From the NCBI GenBank assembly GCA_013398295.1, contig VZSF01001071.1, positions 885,218 to 949,217 on the forward strand: a stretch of 64,000 bases of DNA, in the 5' to 3' direction. Positions 36,101 to 49,600 of this stretch are shown piece after piece. The stretch comes from Chionis minor (taxonomy: Eukaryota > Chordata > Aves > Charadriiformes > Chionididae). The notes below the pieces were generated by a model. It had not been told where the DNA came from. It made no database searches and was given only the letters and a program-made list of their open reading frames with translations. Every line of letters starts with the position of its first letter. Positions within the stretch are counted from its first letter, which is position 1. Made by a program: the position numbers and the translations under genes.

Positions 36101-39100
36101 TCTTCCTCTGCATTTTTAGCAGCTCTGTTTCCTCTCTGCAGTGCACCTGGCTGAATTTAATTAAGAAGTACATCTCCAGATCATCAAAAATTCCAATACT
36201 TCCCTACTATAAATATCCTCAGATTTTAATGCACATTTAATTAAGCCCTCCTCTGGTGCATAGACTATCGAAGGCTTTCGGCTCTGAACCAGACACCCTG
36301 GTGGCAACACTAGAAACCCAACAAGGGGGAAACAGAACTAAAAACACGAGTTCAGTAATCCAGCCACCAAGCAATCATGGCACGTATTTTTATGGTATTA
36401 GAAATGAGGTAGCTCCACATTTCATGATTCAGATGCTTCCACATCACTTCTTGCTGTTCCAGCTATTCAAACAGACAAACAGGAGATGAGATGAACAGCT
36501 GGTTTATTTCCAGAACTGACCATGTATCAAGTCAGGCAACTTAAAATAAGAGTCAATTTTAAAAAATGCAGTTTACAGGTTTTCCCTGAGCATTTTAAAA
36601 GGTGATTTCTGACCTATGTCTGAGGATGACTGCCCTCACACTCCTCTCTTTCCAGTGCATGTGAGGATGTAAAATCCTGTTTTTAAATCTTGCTAAAAAT
36701 AAACTGGGATCACAGGGGACAGAACTAAGCTCCACAGCTGTAGATCCGTGAACAACATCAAGCCCTCTTTTTTTGAGAGGGTTATAGCAGCCTGCGTCCT
36801 TTGTCACCATCCGGAACTCTGGTTGGGTTGAAGACTATCCATCACCAACTCTACTGTTGTCCTTCAAGCAGGACCTGGGCAAAAGATGCAAATCTCTTCT
36901 GCCAAGCTGGGAACAGAGTCCAGGAGCACTTCTGAACAGAGACAAATACTCTTCTGAGCACAGGGTAAAATGCCAGAGACAGAGGATCTAAATATGAGTT
37001 GCATTTTTATATGGTCCTACACATGTATTTTTACTTGTCAGTATTTCTGTGCTCCTTCTGCTTTCATAACATTTACCTAATGAACACAATGCAGCGCAAC
37101 TTAATTGGAAGATGCTGGTATTGATTAACAGGTGTTTGAATTGGTAAACCTGCTCAACTCATTACTGACAAATTCAATGTTATCTCTATTATGCAAATCT
37201 TTATTCAGTTCGCTAGTAAAAACTGAAGCTGGGTTTCAGTATGCACTGAATTGCTGAGCTGAACTCTCAACATTCCTTACAGTTATTCCTAAGGTCTATC
37301 TACTCATGTTTCTAATTAGCTTTGAGAGGAAAGAATGAACAACGTGTTTCTATGACAGCAAGGAATCCACTGATAGAAGAAAAGAGGAGTTATGTCTATA
37401 TTTAGAAGAGTCTTTACCTGAAAAGAATTTTCCCTGGCTTTCTTAAATTATTTTTCATAAATAGACTAATCTTCCCTGTACATTAAGCTCATAGGCACCA
37501 GATTTTGCTATTAACTATTGACCTTGAAGATCTATAGAAGTGTATAGCACCTTGAAGGCAAGATGATGATCACATACGAACTCCAAGAAATTTGGCAAGC
37601 TTCACCCAACTGCATTTTTAATACAACACAGAAACTCTATCCAGTGTCTATGCAGTGCTTTTACCTACTTAGCTTATAGCAGTACAGTCCTTACAGTGAA
37701 CGACGGGTCACAAAAATAAGCGTACAAATAAGTCATAAAATAATCAGCGTTAGTGTAAACTTGATTGACAAAATCAGAAGGGTCAGCAAAAATTAGAGGA
37801 TTTTAAAAGTGAATTTTAAATGATTCCTATTTACTGGTTGTGGTCATGATGGGTAGTGGTTTTATCTCTGGGGAAAGGTAGTGGAAGGAAAAGGTCATGC
37901 ATTTTACAAGAACTATGTATAATACGTGATTAATTTGAGTTTTAAATGGTTGCATAAAAGGCCATGGGTTATCAAAACGAAGAACATTAGTTAAATGTTC
38001 TTAAGGGAAAGGCTGTGAATGTTGTCTGCCTGGAGAAACTGGCTGCTCATGGCTTGGATGTGTGTACTCTTCACTGAGTCAAAAACTGGCTGGAAGACCA
38101 GGCCCGAAGAGTGGTGGTGAATGGAGGTACATCCAGTTGGCAGCCAGTCACAAGTGATGTTCCCCAGGGCTGAGTATTGGGGCCAGTTCTGTTTAATATC
38201 TTTATCAAAGACCTGGACAAGGGGATCGAAGTGCACCCTCAGTAAATTTGCAGGTGACACCAAGTTAGGTGGGAGTGTCAGCCTGCTTGAGGGTAGTATG
38301 GCCCTGCAGAAGGATCAATGGGCTGAGGCCAATGGTATGAAGTTCAACAAAGCCAAGTGCTGGGTCCTGCACTTGGGTCACAACAACTCCATGCAGTGCT
38401 ACAGGCTTGGGGAAGCGTGGCTGGAAAGCTGCCTGGTGGAAAAGGACCTGGGGGTGTTGGTCGACAGCCGTCTGAATATGAGCCGGCAGAGTGCCCACGT
38501 GGCCAAGGAGGACAACAGCATCCTGGCTTGTATCAGGAATAGTGTGGTCAGCAGGATGAGGGAAGTGATTGTCCTCCTGTGGTAAGGCCTCACCTCGAAT
38601 ACTGTGTTCAGTTTTGGGCCCTTCACTACAAGAAAGACGTTGAGGTGCTGGAACGTGTCCAGAAAAGGGCAATGAAGCTGGTGAAGGGTCTAGAGAAGAA
38701 GTCTTATGAGGAGCAGATGAGGGAACTGGGCTTGTTTAGCCTGGAGAAAAGGAGGCTCAGGGGAGACCTTATCGCTCTCTACAACTACCTGAAAGGGGGT
38801 TGTAGTGAGGTAGGGGTCAGTCTCTTCTCCCAAGTAACAAGCAATAGGACAAGAGGAAATTGTCTCAAATTAAGCCAGGAGAGGTTTAGATTGGGTATTA
38901 GGAAATATTTCTTCACCAAAAGGGTAACCAAACATTGAAACAGGCTGCCCAGGGAAGTGGTCGAATTGACATCCCTGGAGGTATTTAAAAGAAGGGTAGA
39001 CATGGCACAGAGGTTTAGTGGTGGTTTTGGCAGTGTTAGGTTGATGGTTGGACTTGATGATCTCAGCGGTCCCTTCCAAACTAGATGATTCTATGAAATA

Positions 39101-42100
39101 TAAATCTGTATCGAATAAATATTCCTTGCAGACTTGATCACTGTCGTGAATCATATTACAGATACACCACGGATTAATTACATCCTTTACTGAACAGTAA
39201 AAAAGTCACCCAGTTTAAAGGCAACACAGCATTCAGTGATGACTACTGTTGGAGTGCCATTTTTGACACAACACTATGATGCAGGTATTGAATAATTTAC
39301 CTTGAATGTAGCAAAGGCATCAGAAGCTATGTCAAATGTTGACAGTTCCACATATTTAAAAAAGTCTCTGAACTGTTCCGAAAAAAGTATGATTTTGGCC
39401 AAGGGTTCATGCCGGATACACTCTCTCAGCATAATTCCACAGCGTAAGGCAATATTTGGGGATTCATATCTGAGAATGAAAAGAAACAGAAAAGATCAAA
39501 ACACAGAAGAACAAAGATAAACAGGCACTTTTCTAGCAATGGGGAACTTTGTAGCACAGGAAGCACGTGTGCCAGAAGGAACACAACACACGGACGGCAG
39601 CTCCTAGCCAGAGCACTGTACCCAGCTTCAGGACCTCAGCCCAAAGCTAAGGAGCAGACGCACAGATGAGGCTGCCAGCATTTTCCATCGCAAAACTCTG
39701 CCTTCACAAGCCAAAACACATTTCACTGTAAATGTGCATTACACCTCCTCCCTGCGGAAAGACCACGGGGAGTGTGTAACGTTTCAACAGAGCTCCTTCA
39801 CCCATTTAGATTTATGAGAAAGCAAAGCCCATGCAATATAACAATCTTCTTTTTCAGATTTAATTCTGAGCTCCTCAGTTTATCCGAGAAAAATGTAACA
39901 CCTCATGACCATCCATCACCTCCCACTCCTCTTCTAGAGAACATCAGTCTAGAATATTAAATGTCTAACAAGGAAGGTAGGAAGAGTCTATCCAGGCAGT
40001 CTACACAGGATTAAGCTTTCTGTAGCTCTGAAGATATTTTTTTTTTGCAGTTTAGGAGGAATTCTGCTCAATCCCTCCTCTGCAGAGGCTACAACTTTGT
40101 TCAGGAGACAAGAATTCGTTCCTCAAGTTACAATCCTGTTATGGCATACGCATTGCAATAGCCAGGAGCCCCCACACTTCTTGATCCTGGAGAGTGAGGG
40201 AGGGGGGAGGGAATTCAGATCATCTTCTGTTTCTATAAAGTCTTGATTTCTTTAAAGGTGAAATTAATCTGAAACAAAACTGTTAGAAACACAATTCAAA
40301 AAAAAAAAAAAAANNNNNNNNNNNNNNNNNAAAAAAAAAAAAAAAAAAGATGAAATCCAATGGTCAGGAAGGACTTAAAATGAACTTCTTCCAGCAATCT
40401 TCAGTCATGTGGAAGTGGGGAAGTCCAAGGGGACAGAAAGCATGCTGTTTCAATAAGCTGGTTATACTATATCAGAACTCTGTATTATCACCCAGAGCTT
40501 ATCAGTATCATGTTTCCTTTGCACAATTAATTCCTATCACTAGGCCAAAAGAGAAAAGAAAAAAAAGAAAAAGAAAAAGAAAAAAAATTAAGAAAAACAC
40601 AAAATGCCATCTGTGCTGTAAGTGAGTGGGCCTTCAAATTTACCACCAGCTTGCAATTTAAAAGAATGGTAGTGTTTTGTGAGCATACCAGAGCTGCATA
40701 CTTCAACCTGATGTCAACAATAGCTGGCTTAATGAAAAATGAATTGCTATTCCAAACAGGCAAATGAAACTTCCCACCCTCAAGGAAATGCAGGCACTCA
40801 GGCCCCTATTTTTGTCCTTTTGGGAAGCATTTGCAAATGTGAATTTATAACTCTTTAGACAATGGAGATTCACTGATGTTTTCCGTTGAGGCATACCTCT
40901 CCTTGACTCCCTTAACAGGAATACTAATTTTCAAGCAAAAAAGAGGCGGAGTTGCTCCTAGGAGTGCAGCCAGGAAAATATTTAATAGTTGGCTACGGAA
41001 TATTTTGGTTGGAATAAAAGCAAATTACATTGTTTGCAACACAATAACTTTTTAAAACACAAGTATCAACAGAATCATTCTTAGTCAAATGCTCCATTAT
41101 CTGGAAGTGGGTTAAGGACCTTTGGCTGTTCACAGAAGCGAGGGAAGTTGGGTTTGGCTCCTGGAATATGCCTGGAAGAAGTTTACATGCTGTCTGGGCA
41201 TAACTGGCATGTTCTCTGCACCCACATTTTCATGCAAAGCCACCAGGCAGGAATGATAGATATGCGCTTCAAAATGACTTCTAATGAGCAATTAGTGCTC
41301 TATGTTGATGTACCGCTGCAGCAGAAAAAAAAAAAAAAATACAGTTTTTTCTCTGTTCGGATGAACTTACAACCTAAAGAAACCCCCACATACTGACTAC
41401 CATGGGCAACCAGAAGAGGAAATAATGAACTTGAAATATTTCAGTTACTGTGGAGGCTGAAGGAGGCAAGACTGAGAGCAGAGATGCATCTCAGCACAAA
41501 GGGAATCGTACTTGTGTGGCTAGAGCAGAAGACTGTACAAGGTAAGGAGCAAAGGCAGGAGATTAGGAAGGCATCGAGCCTGGGAGGCACAAGTTCTTGA
41601 CAAACAGCTATATTCTGATCTGGTATTTTACGCTAACTTCTATACGTTGAGTTTATACTTGGGTAGGGAATTTATCCTTGGATAAACCCAAGGGGGATTC
41701 TGCAACTTTAGCCAACATACCCTAAAAGCTTTAACTGCACTGTCATATGAAACGATCATCACAAAACAGATTGGGGCAAGTGTCTGCGTATATTTGATAG
41801 CATGATATATATTCACAAAAGAGCTTATAAATTTGTCACTTGTGAGAAGCAATGCAAGTGACACACACTTCAAGTCATCTACAGTCACGGTACTAGAGGG
41901 AAAATATTTTAAATTACAAAGGACCAAAGTTATTTCTGGGCTAATGCAATGTGCTGACACTGGAGAAAAATTTGCCCCAAATATATCCAGTACTCTCTGT
42001 ACACCAAATATTGTATTCATCTGAAATCCTATTCATACACAAAGCCTGCAGACACAGAAAAGAAGATACTATTAAAGCAAGTCCTCATGCAGCAGGAAGG

Positions 42101-45100
42101 TCAATTAACCTACAAAAAAATAAAAGAAAAAGAAAAAAAAATGTAGTGAACTGTGTGCTGTATGTTTTTCTGAAGCTGAGAAGCTGGAAGGAAGTAGCCA
42201 ACAAATAAAATGAAGCCTAAAAGGTAAGAACAGTTATCTCAAGCTGGCAGTGCCGCTGGAGTATTAGGCAGGAAGCACTGGGCGGGAGCTCTGATTCAGG
42301 ATCCTTCCCACTCAACAGAGCTCACATTATGCAATGAAAAAGCAACCTTTTGTTGATGCTGTTGGGAACTGACTGTCAGGGGGCAGAGGAAATTTTGCAT
42401 CTAATAAAAGTAAAACAATGACAAGCCTTCACAATAGTCCCAGGCCATTTCCTTTATAGTCATGGTTGAAATTTATTTTTTTTTCTCTCCAAATAATGTC
42501 ATAAACCAAACACTGAATGGTACAAGCCAGTCAAATCTACTACCCTTTCCTTTATGTGGATTTTGATATCATATATTTCATTTAACTTCATCCTGAAGTC
42601 ACATTGTCAAGTGGTGATGTCTCACACGAAGTGCGTGTTTCCCAGTCTCACAGCTGACTGCACACGCGCACTGCACGCTGCCTGCACACAGCAAGCCGCA
42701 CATTCAGGGTCCTCCCCTTGTTTTCAGCACATATTTTAAGTATTGTTTTTAGACAGTCCTGGCAGCAGGACACAGGCAGGTAAGACAGCGTCACGTTTGA
42801 CATCATTACACTGTCCTGGAGCAACTGCTCAGATACCATCAGGGCTGGATAGGACCGTCTTCTGGACTACTGCTGACAAATTCAACAGCACTTTCAAGCA
42901 AAAAACTCCAGAAATGGCAACTCTGATATAGTGCAGTGCTGTGGAGAGATAGCAAGAAATCAAAACCAAGGAGCCTGAGGACCAAACTCAGACAAACACA
43001 CCGCTGCATGCAGCAGTAGTCTCCAAAAAGCACCTAAGTGATGCTATTTAAATGGCAGGTCACCTACAGTAAAATGTCTGTCAGCAGCACATAACGCATA
43101 ACAAAATCTTTACTATCCTGTTAGTATTCTTGGTTGTTACAGATGCCAAAGAATATCTGGGACATGATCCAGAAATATTTTTTAACTTTAAATAAAGCCC
43201 AGACATATGGTAGCGATACATGCACAACATGCAAAAACAAAATGAGTGAAAAATTGAAAAAGCGAAGACAGAGAAAAGGGAAGAAAATGATTGTATCTAT
43301 ACATGAAATTGAAAACAGTTGAACAACTTAACGACTGAGAGAATTATCATCACTGTGCTGAAACGACTAGTTTGAGGTTTGTATAAATGGCGAATTTTAA
43401 TGAACATTAACTAGCTTACTGGTTTCCTCTCCGAGGAAGCTGGCGTTTAGTAACACAAAACAAGTCAAGAGTTTCAAAATTAAAGCTAAATCACAACAAA
43501 TTGCTATACTTGTAAGAGCAAGACCTAGCTCAGCCCAGCCAGCTGCCCGGGCTCCCCACCGCCCTGCCGACAATCAGGTAGGCAGCAGGTCCAGACCTCC
43601 TCCTGTCGCAGGAACCAAGAGCTTTGCCACCACGGTCAGCCACAAGCTCACAGCTCTTGAAATCCCTGGTACTGACTAGGTTCTCTCGGTTACTTTTTTC
43701 CCGGCTCAGCTGTGCTGGAATGTGGCCAGTTTTGAAGGAAATAACTACTTTAGAGGACTCCTATGACTGCCTCTCTCTCTCCCGGCTCGGGTCTGCCCCT
43801 GGGAGAGGAGGGAGGCTGAAGGGAATTTTACCCTTGGGGCTGCAGCCTTGTCATGCACAAACCTTAGATGGTGCTTAAGTATATTCCTAACGCTGGCTGT
43901 GGAGCAAATGGTAAAAATGCAAATCTTAAGCCTCAAGAGCAAGAAAGAGATTCTTTAAAAAATCCTTCTTTTAAAAAACATTAGTTTAAAAGGCTTTTGT
44001 CATGTTTCTGAATGGCTGTTACTAGTGTGATCATACAAATATTATGAGAGTCCGTGTTATTTCATACTGATCAGCTAATAAATGCACTTATTACTACATT
44101 GGTGCTTTAATCCCAATCAGATATATTCTCCTTTCCTTAGGGAAAAATAAACAAAATCCTAAAGATTTAGATCTTTTGGCTTCTGTAGTTTAGAAAACCA
44201 CAGAAAACTGAGCAGAAACCAGTAGGTTTCAAGGGCTGGAAAAGCAAAGCTTCCCACTGATCAGAAGGTGCTTTTGGCCAAAAGCAAAGGGGAGAGAGAA
44301 ACCTCAAGACTTTTAAGTCAACACTTGTGCACTCCTGAATGCAACGACAGCTGATGTCCTCTCCACACAGCAGTCTACTCCTCCTCGGCCAACTTACCTT
44401 GGGAACCACCGGGTTACAGTTGAGCACTGAATCCCTCAAAGGGTAAAAGACACAGACAAAAAAAATATTTAATGCTGAAAGCTGTGGAGTTCATTACAGA
44501 ATTAAAGTTGTTCACACGTGGCTACAAGCATTGGAGAAGTCTGCCCCACAGACACAACTATTCTTTTTATGCGTTTTTCCTTCTCTCTGTTCTACCACAT
44601 GGTGGTCCAGCATTTGACTCCAGTTATTTACAGACACTGCTATAAGTCACTCCTGCAATGCAAAAAGGTCTAAATGAAACTCAGCAATCGTCAACAGTGC
44701 TACATAAGAGTTTAAGGCAAGAACTGAAGTACATGTCACGTAGGGAGCAGTCAAAAACAATCAGCACATAATTATTCCAACATGAAGCTTGGCGAAGAAA
44801 TAACAGCCAAATAAAATAATCCAGTCAGTAAAAAGTATACAGTTAAGTAAACAGAAAGTCAATATGAAAGAAACAAAATAAGAAATCTGGAACAAAATCT
44901 GAAAATTCCATTTTTTGGTTTTTTTTTTTTTTTAACTAAAAGTGAGAAAGTATATCAACTGCAATGACAGCATGTTCCAGGCAATGCTCTTTAATGAAAA
45001 TCAAATTAAAGCACCCACCCTTTTAGAAGCATGAATAGGATATGTGGATGGGCACTAATGTATTCCACAGTAGGGCTGCGTGTGCCAATTTGTCTTCTCA

Positions 45101-46598
45101 AGATGTTGTTAAATATCTGGGAAACATCCTTTTTGCCCTGTTAAAGAAGCAAAATATATCTTCAACTAGAAAAAACATCAACAATTGACCATTCAAGATA
45201 ATCTCTATTTAAAGTGGAAATGAAATTGAAAACAAAACAAGTCAGTCTCTTTTTTTGGGCTCTCCACAGTCCCACCACCTCATACTTGCTGTTTCTTCAA
45301 TGCCACAAGAAGGTGGCTCTGAAGACTACCAATCTCCGCACTCCCATTTATACCTCTCTCTTTCTAAATGAGGATGTGCATCCCCCTTATTTTGTCAAGC
45401 AAATTCCTGCCTATCTTAAATCGCAACATTAAAGCACCAAAAAAGCAAGCCACTACCCTGAGCCAAACATGTTTTTGCAGCGTGTACTATTGCTCCCACA
45501 GCCTCCAAATTTAAGTTATCAAGCTAGTACCCAGTCCACCGCCCCACAGCCTAGACTTACAAAGCTAAAGCTTTTCACTATTCAAATGTAATCAATGCCA
45601 AGTGTGACTGCATTTTTGAGAATCAGGGTTAAATTTGAAACTGTGACCATTACTTCACCATGAAGAATGAAATAATTATTGTTGATAGAAAGGCTGCATC
45701 ATATGCACATCTCTGCTTCAGTCACAACTAAGATCCTTCACTTTCTCCTAATTTTCTCCTATATACACACATCTGCACAACCACATTTTGTCTTCAAATG
45801 TTTCCCTGTGCAAACAGCTTTTCAGAAGGCCCTTCCAAATTATGTTCTATTCAGCCACGGGGTTTGCCAATACATCTTGCATTAGAAGTCCTCTTCCTCC
45901 CCCACTGCTTTCCCCCCTGGCCACAGGAGACAAATTGAGACCGCTTTCTCCCAAGGCCACAGGAGACTGCTGCACTAATGACCAGTAACCAAGGCACTGA
46001 GTCAACAGCAGGTCACTATGCACAGGGCAAACTAAAGCAAAAGGTTGCTTATAATCTGTACGTGCTCATTGATCTGTCTAAAGAGAACAAACATTCCTTG
46101 GCGCAGAACTTATTGAACATTTGAAGCCAAGGAGCAGATAGTTTCACACAGAGGGAAATTCCCTGGTTTCACCTCTACAAATAAATCACTGCTGAGAAAC
46201 ACAAAATATTCTGCTTTCCTCCTCATTCCAACCCAGCTGGCTTGGAGACTCAGGGACTCGGGGAATTAAATAGGAAAATCAAATCAGAGCAGGCCAGTCC
46301 ACCCACCTTTGTCTGCAACACTTTTGACCCTTGGACATTCTCCTAATTAGGCTAATTCTTTATAAAGTCATCCCATTTTCTTCTATCTTTACAACACCCA
46401 TAATGTATGTCTGGAATCGCATGATCCCCAGTGGCTTCAGCAGTTACTCCAAGACAAAAAACAATCCCGACAGAGAAGAGCTGTTGAAAGGGCAAGGTGA
46501 AAATGGCCAAAAAGTAAGCGATCCTCTCTGCTATGCCAAATTTTACATTAGTTACTTAATATTAGGTGCACTGAAGCATTGTATCCAATAGCAGAGAG

Positions 46599-46666
<68 letters not shown>

Positions 46667-49600
46667 TCTCAGAGAGAGATATCCAATTATATCCAATTTT
46701 CTAGAGACCAGCAATGGTGAAAGCCAAAGAAGTTGGTCTCTCTGGATTCTCCTGGAGGGAATGGAGGCAGATAGGAGGGAACGAAGACAGACTTCCCTCA
46801 CCACCAGACGTCTCTAAGAATTGTAGGAATACTTCGCAACACTTCTCTCTTGGATCTGCGATTTGATTTTGCCTTCTAATGAAATACATATGGCCACTGA
46901 AGCACAAGATAAGGCAGCATGGAGAGAAAGTGGCTAGACAAGAACAAAAAACCTGCAAAGAATGCCATTATACAAATAACAAATTGCACGATACCTATAA
47001 CATAATTTAGCTCCTATTTCAAGGCAAAATAAGGAAAAGCTTCTCATGTCACCAGTCCTGGGCTTGTGGCTATTTATTACCTCTTTGAGTGGCTTTAAAG
47101 TTTGGGAACCTAAAGGCTTACATGCACTTAGTAACATCATTTCTTTTCATTAATTTTTCCTCTGTGCACACTTTCTTGAGTTCTTCAAAGTTCAACACAT
47201 GCTCTCACTATCCTCTTGTTCAATGACGTTTTGTTTCTACTGTTTTGCTAAAAAAAGTACGTTTAACAGCTTTGCTAAAGATTGAAAAAGTTTTATCATG
47301 GAAAAGTATATCTTGCAATAAAAGTTATTAGAATTGTTTGTAATAACAGTGATTCAGCAACAGATTTCGTATTTCATTCAGTGCTTGCATTTGACTGTGG
47401 GTTCAATATGTCCAGAGAGAATTTTTTGTCTGACAAAAGCAATACAGGGTGTCAGGCAACTAAAATATTGCAGTAGTTTCCCTTTTATGGTGTATTTGCT
47501 AACAGTATCTTCTCCCACTCTTCTTTTTTCTCAAAAACAAATAAATAAATTACTGGATTTTTAGGGTTTGAGGGTAGGGTTTTTTTTGTAATTAAGATAT
47601 TTAACAGTAACCAGGGCTGGCAGGGAGAAGACAAATGAAAGGATCTGAAGAAATCCTAGCATAAAAAAGTAAAAATCTCCTGAACTTAAGACCTGGGGAA
47701 GAGTGAGAGAACTCCACTAATAACATTTTCAAAAATTAATACAAAATAAATAAATCCGGCCCTTGAATGTGGGCTTTACTGGAGGTAGGGGGTAGAAGGA
47801 GAAAAAGAAAACATAAATCTCCCATCACTCCTCCCTTTCATTCATTTATAAAATGGAAAGAAAAGTGAAGTAACAACAAATGACCTCAATATCGTGAAAA
47901 ATCTTCCACAAGAAAGCAACTCCCACAAAACGTGGCTCAGAGAGCATCAGATGATCTCTCCAGGGAACTGATTTTTAAATTCAGTGGTTGCCCTGACCTA
48001 CACATTGGGTACTGCCCCTACTTCAGATCTGAGTGGTGGAGGTTTGGTTCCTGGGAGCTGGGGATGCTTGGACACTTGTGATGGTTCACCAGCTCTCGGG
48101 AGCCATAGAAACCACGGGATTCATAATAGCAGTCCCTGGGGAACCAATATCCTGGCTGACTGTAGACCAAAGGAATACTAGCATGACCTGCCAGTGATGA
48201 AGTTTATTCCCAGTCCCTGACAGTCAAAGGTCAATTAAAAGGGTTTTTATTTATCCTGAACTACTGCAATCTTTACTACCATAACTCTTCTTCCCCTTAG
48301 TTATAAGTAACTAAGTTGTCTTAGTAGTTGTCTGCTAAGTTGTTGGCTTTAACAACAAAGCTGACAAGGAGTTTCATGGAATATATAATTACTTTTATAC
48401 ATACATATATTATTTTTTTGTCATATTAATCCTTCTGCTGGCAAAAAAAAAAAGTTATATTCCTTTCTTCTTTTAATCCAAAGAACTAAGTGGGGGCTTC
48501 CCAACTTACCTTGTCACCTGCTGTCAGTTTTTAACACCTTTTTCAACTCCTTTCCTCTCAAATAAACCATCCCAAATTTTTTTTTTCAAGCTTTTTCACA
48601 TGACATTTTCTCATACTTCCAATTAATTTTATTGCGTGTCCCTGGACCCCTTCTAAATCAGACACACGCTTCAGAGATGGTGGCTGACTCTAGTTGTACT
48701 ATCCCAAAGTAAGAGGTATATCACTGCAGCTTACAAGGTCAGTCATAGACAGTATTATTGGCATCATTTCCTATCTTGTTTGGACATACATGGCAATATT
48801 TCTTTCTTGGTTTTAAGAAAATCAAGAGATTTAAATCAGATGCATTACATTTACTTCCAGTATATGAGCACATCTATTAGGACACTGACCACCTTACAGC
48901 AGCTACTTTCTTCAGCATGCAAAAGACAGTTTTGAATACAATAAAATTATATAGAATTCAGAAAAATACAGCTATACTCATTGACAACATCAAGGCCAAG
49001 GAGATGAAAAGGTTTATGGATGCTGCCTACCTCAAAATCTATCAGCTGCAGGTTGGCAATAAGCGTCACTAGAAGGCCACTGTTGTATAGCTCTTGCGCC
49101 AGCTGAGCCACGATTTCTGTAGGTGGCTCCTTGTCTGTGGTCCCACACAGAATTTCCTTCATTGCTTGCAGAGATTTTGACACTTCCTCTGATGCCTGTT
49201 TGCCAGGAGATAAGGGTTTTGTTTAAAAAAAAAAAGGGTTTTATTTTAAAATACAAACAGTTCAAAACAAAAGCTTCTAATCACAGTTACAATGATCATT
49301 ATCTATTGTAAAATGGTTTAATAATTTTATGTAATCACTGAGGCTGGACCATCCACACTGGATCCTGCAGGTCCTACACAAGCACACAGATATATTCAAT
49401 TTCAGCACGGCGTGCCATCACTTACGGACCACTGTAGGACTGTAATTACCAACCAGCATCATCAAGATCCTTTATCAGTTTGGAGATAGGTGCTGCCCCG
49501 CAGAAGCTGCAGCACCTTCACCATCGCTCCCCCCTGTCCTCTCCTGTGGGCTCCATCGGCACCCGTGGGGCGAGAGGTGCCCAGGTGGAGGTACCAAACC

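Larger units (their letters stand above)
39470..45018 (-). other. CAB39L: CAB39L intron
   Basis: Bounded by GTGGGT and TCTCAG. It contains the A-tract gap, an A-rich repeat and other A runs near 41,328 and 42,113. No gene or interspersed element recognised. Confidence 0.7.

Noticed and set aside
37562..37580. Box C-like ATGATGA as a possible intronic snoRNA
   Set aside because: No box D at a suitable distance and no terminal stem were seen.
46562..46804. Tyr-Leu-Ser-Ile repeat protein on the - strand
   Set aside because: It is a translation of the GATA microsatellite.
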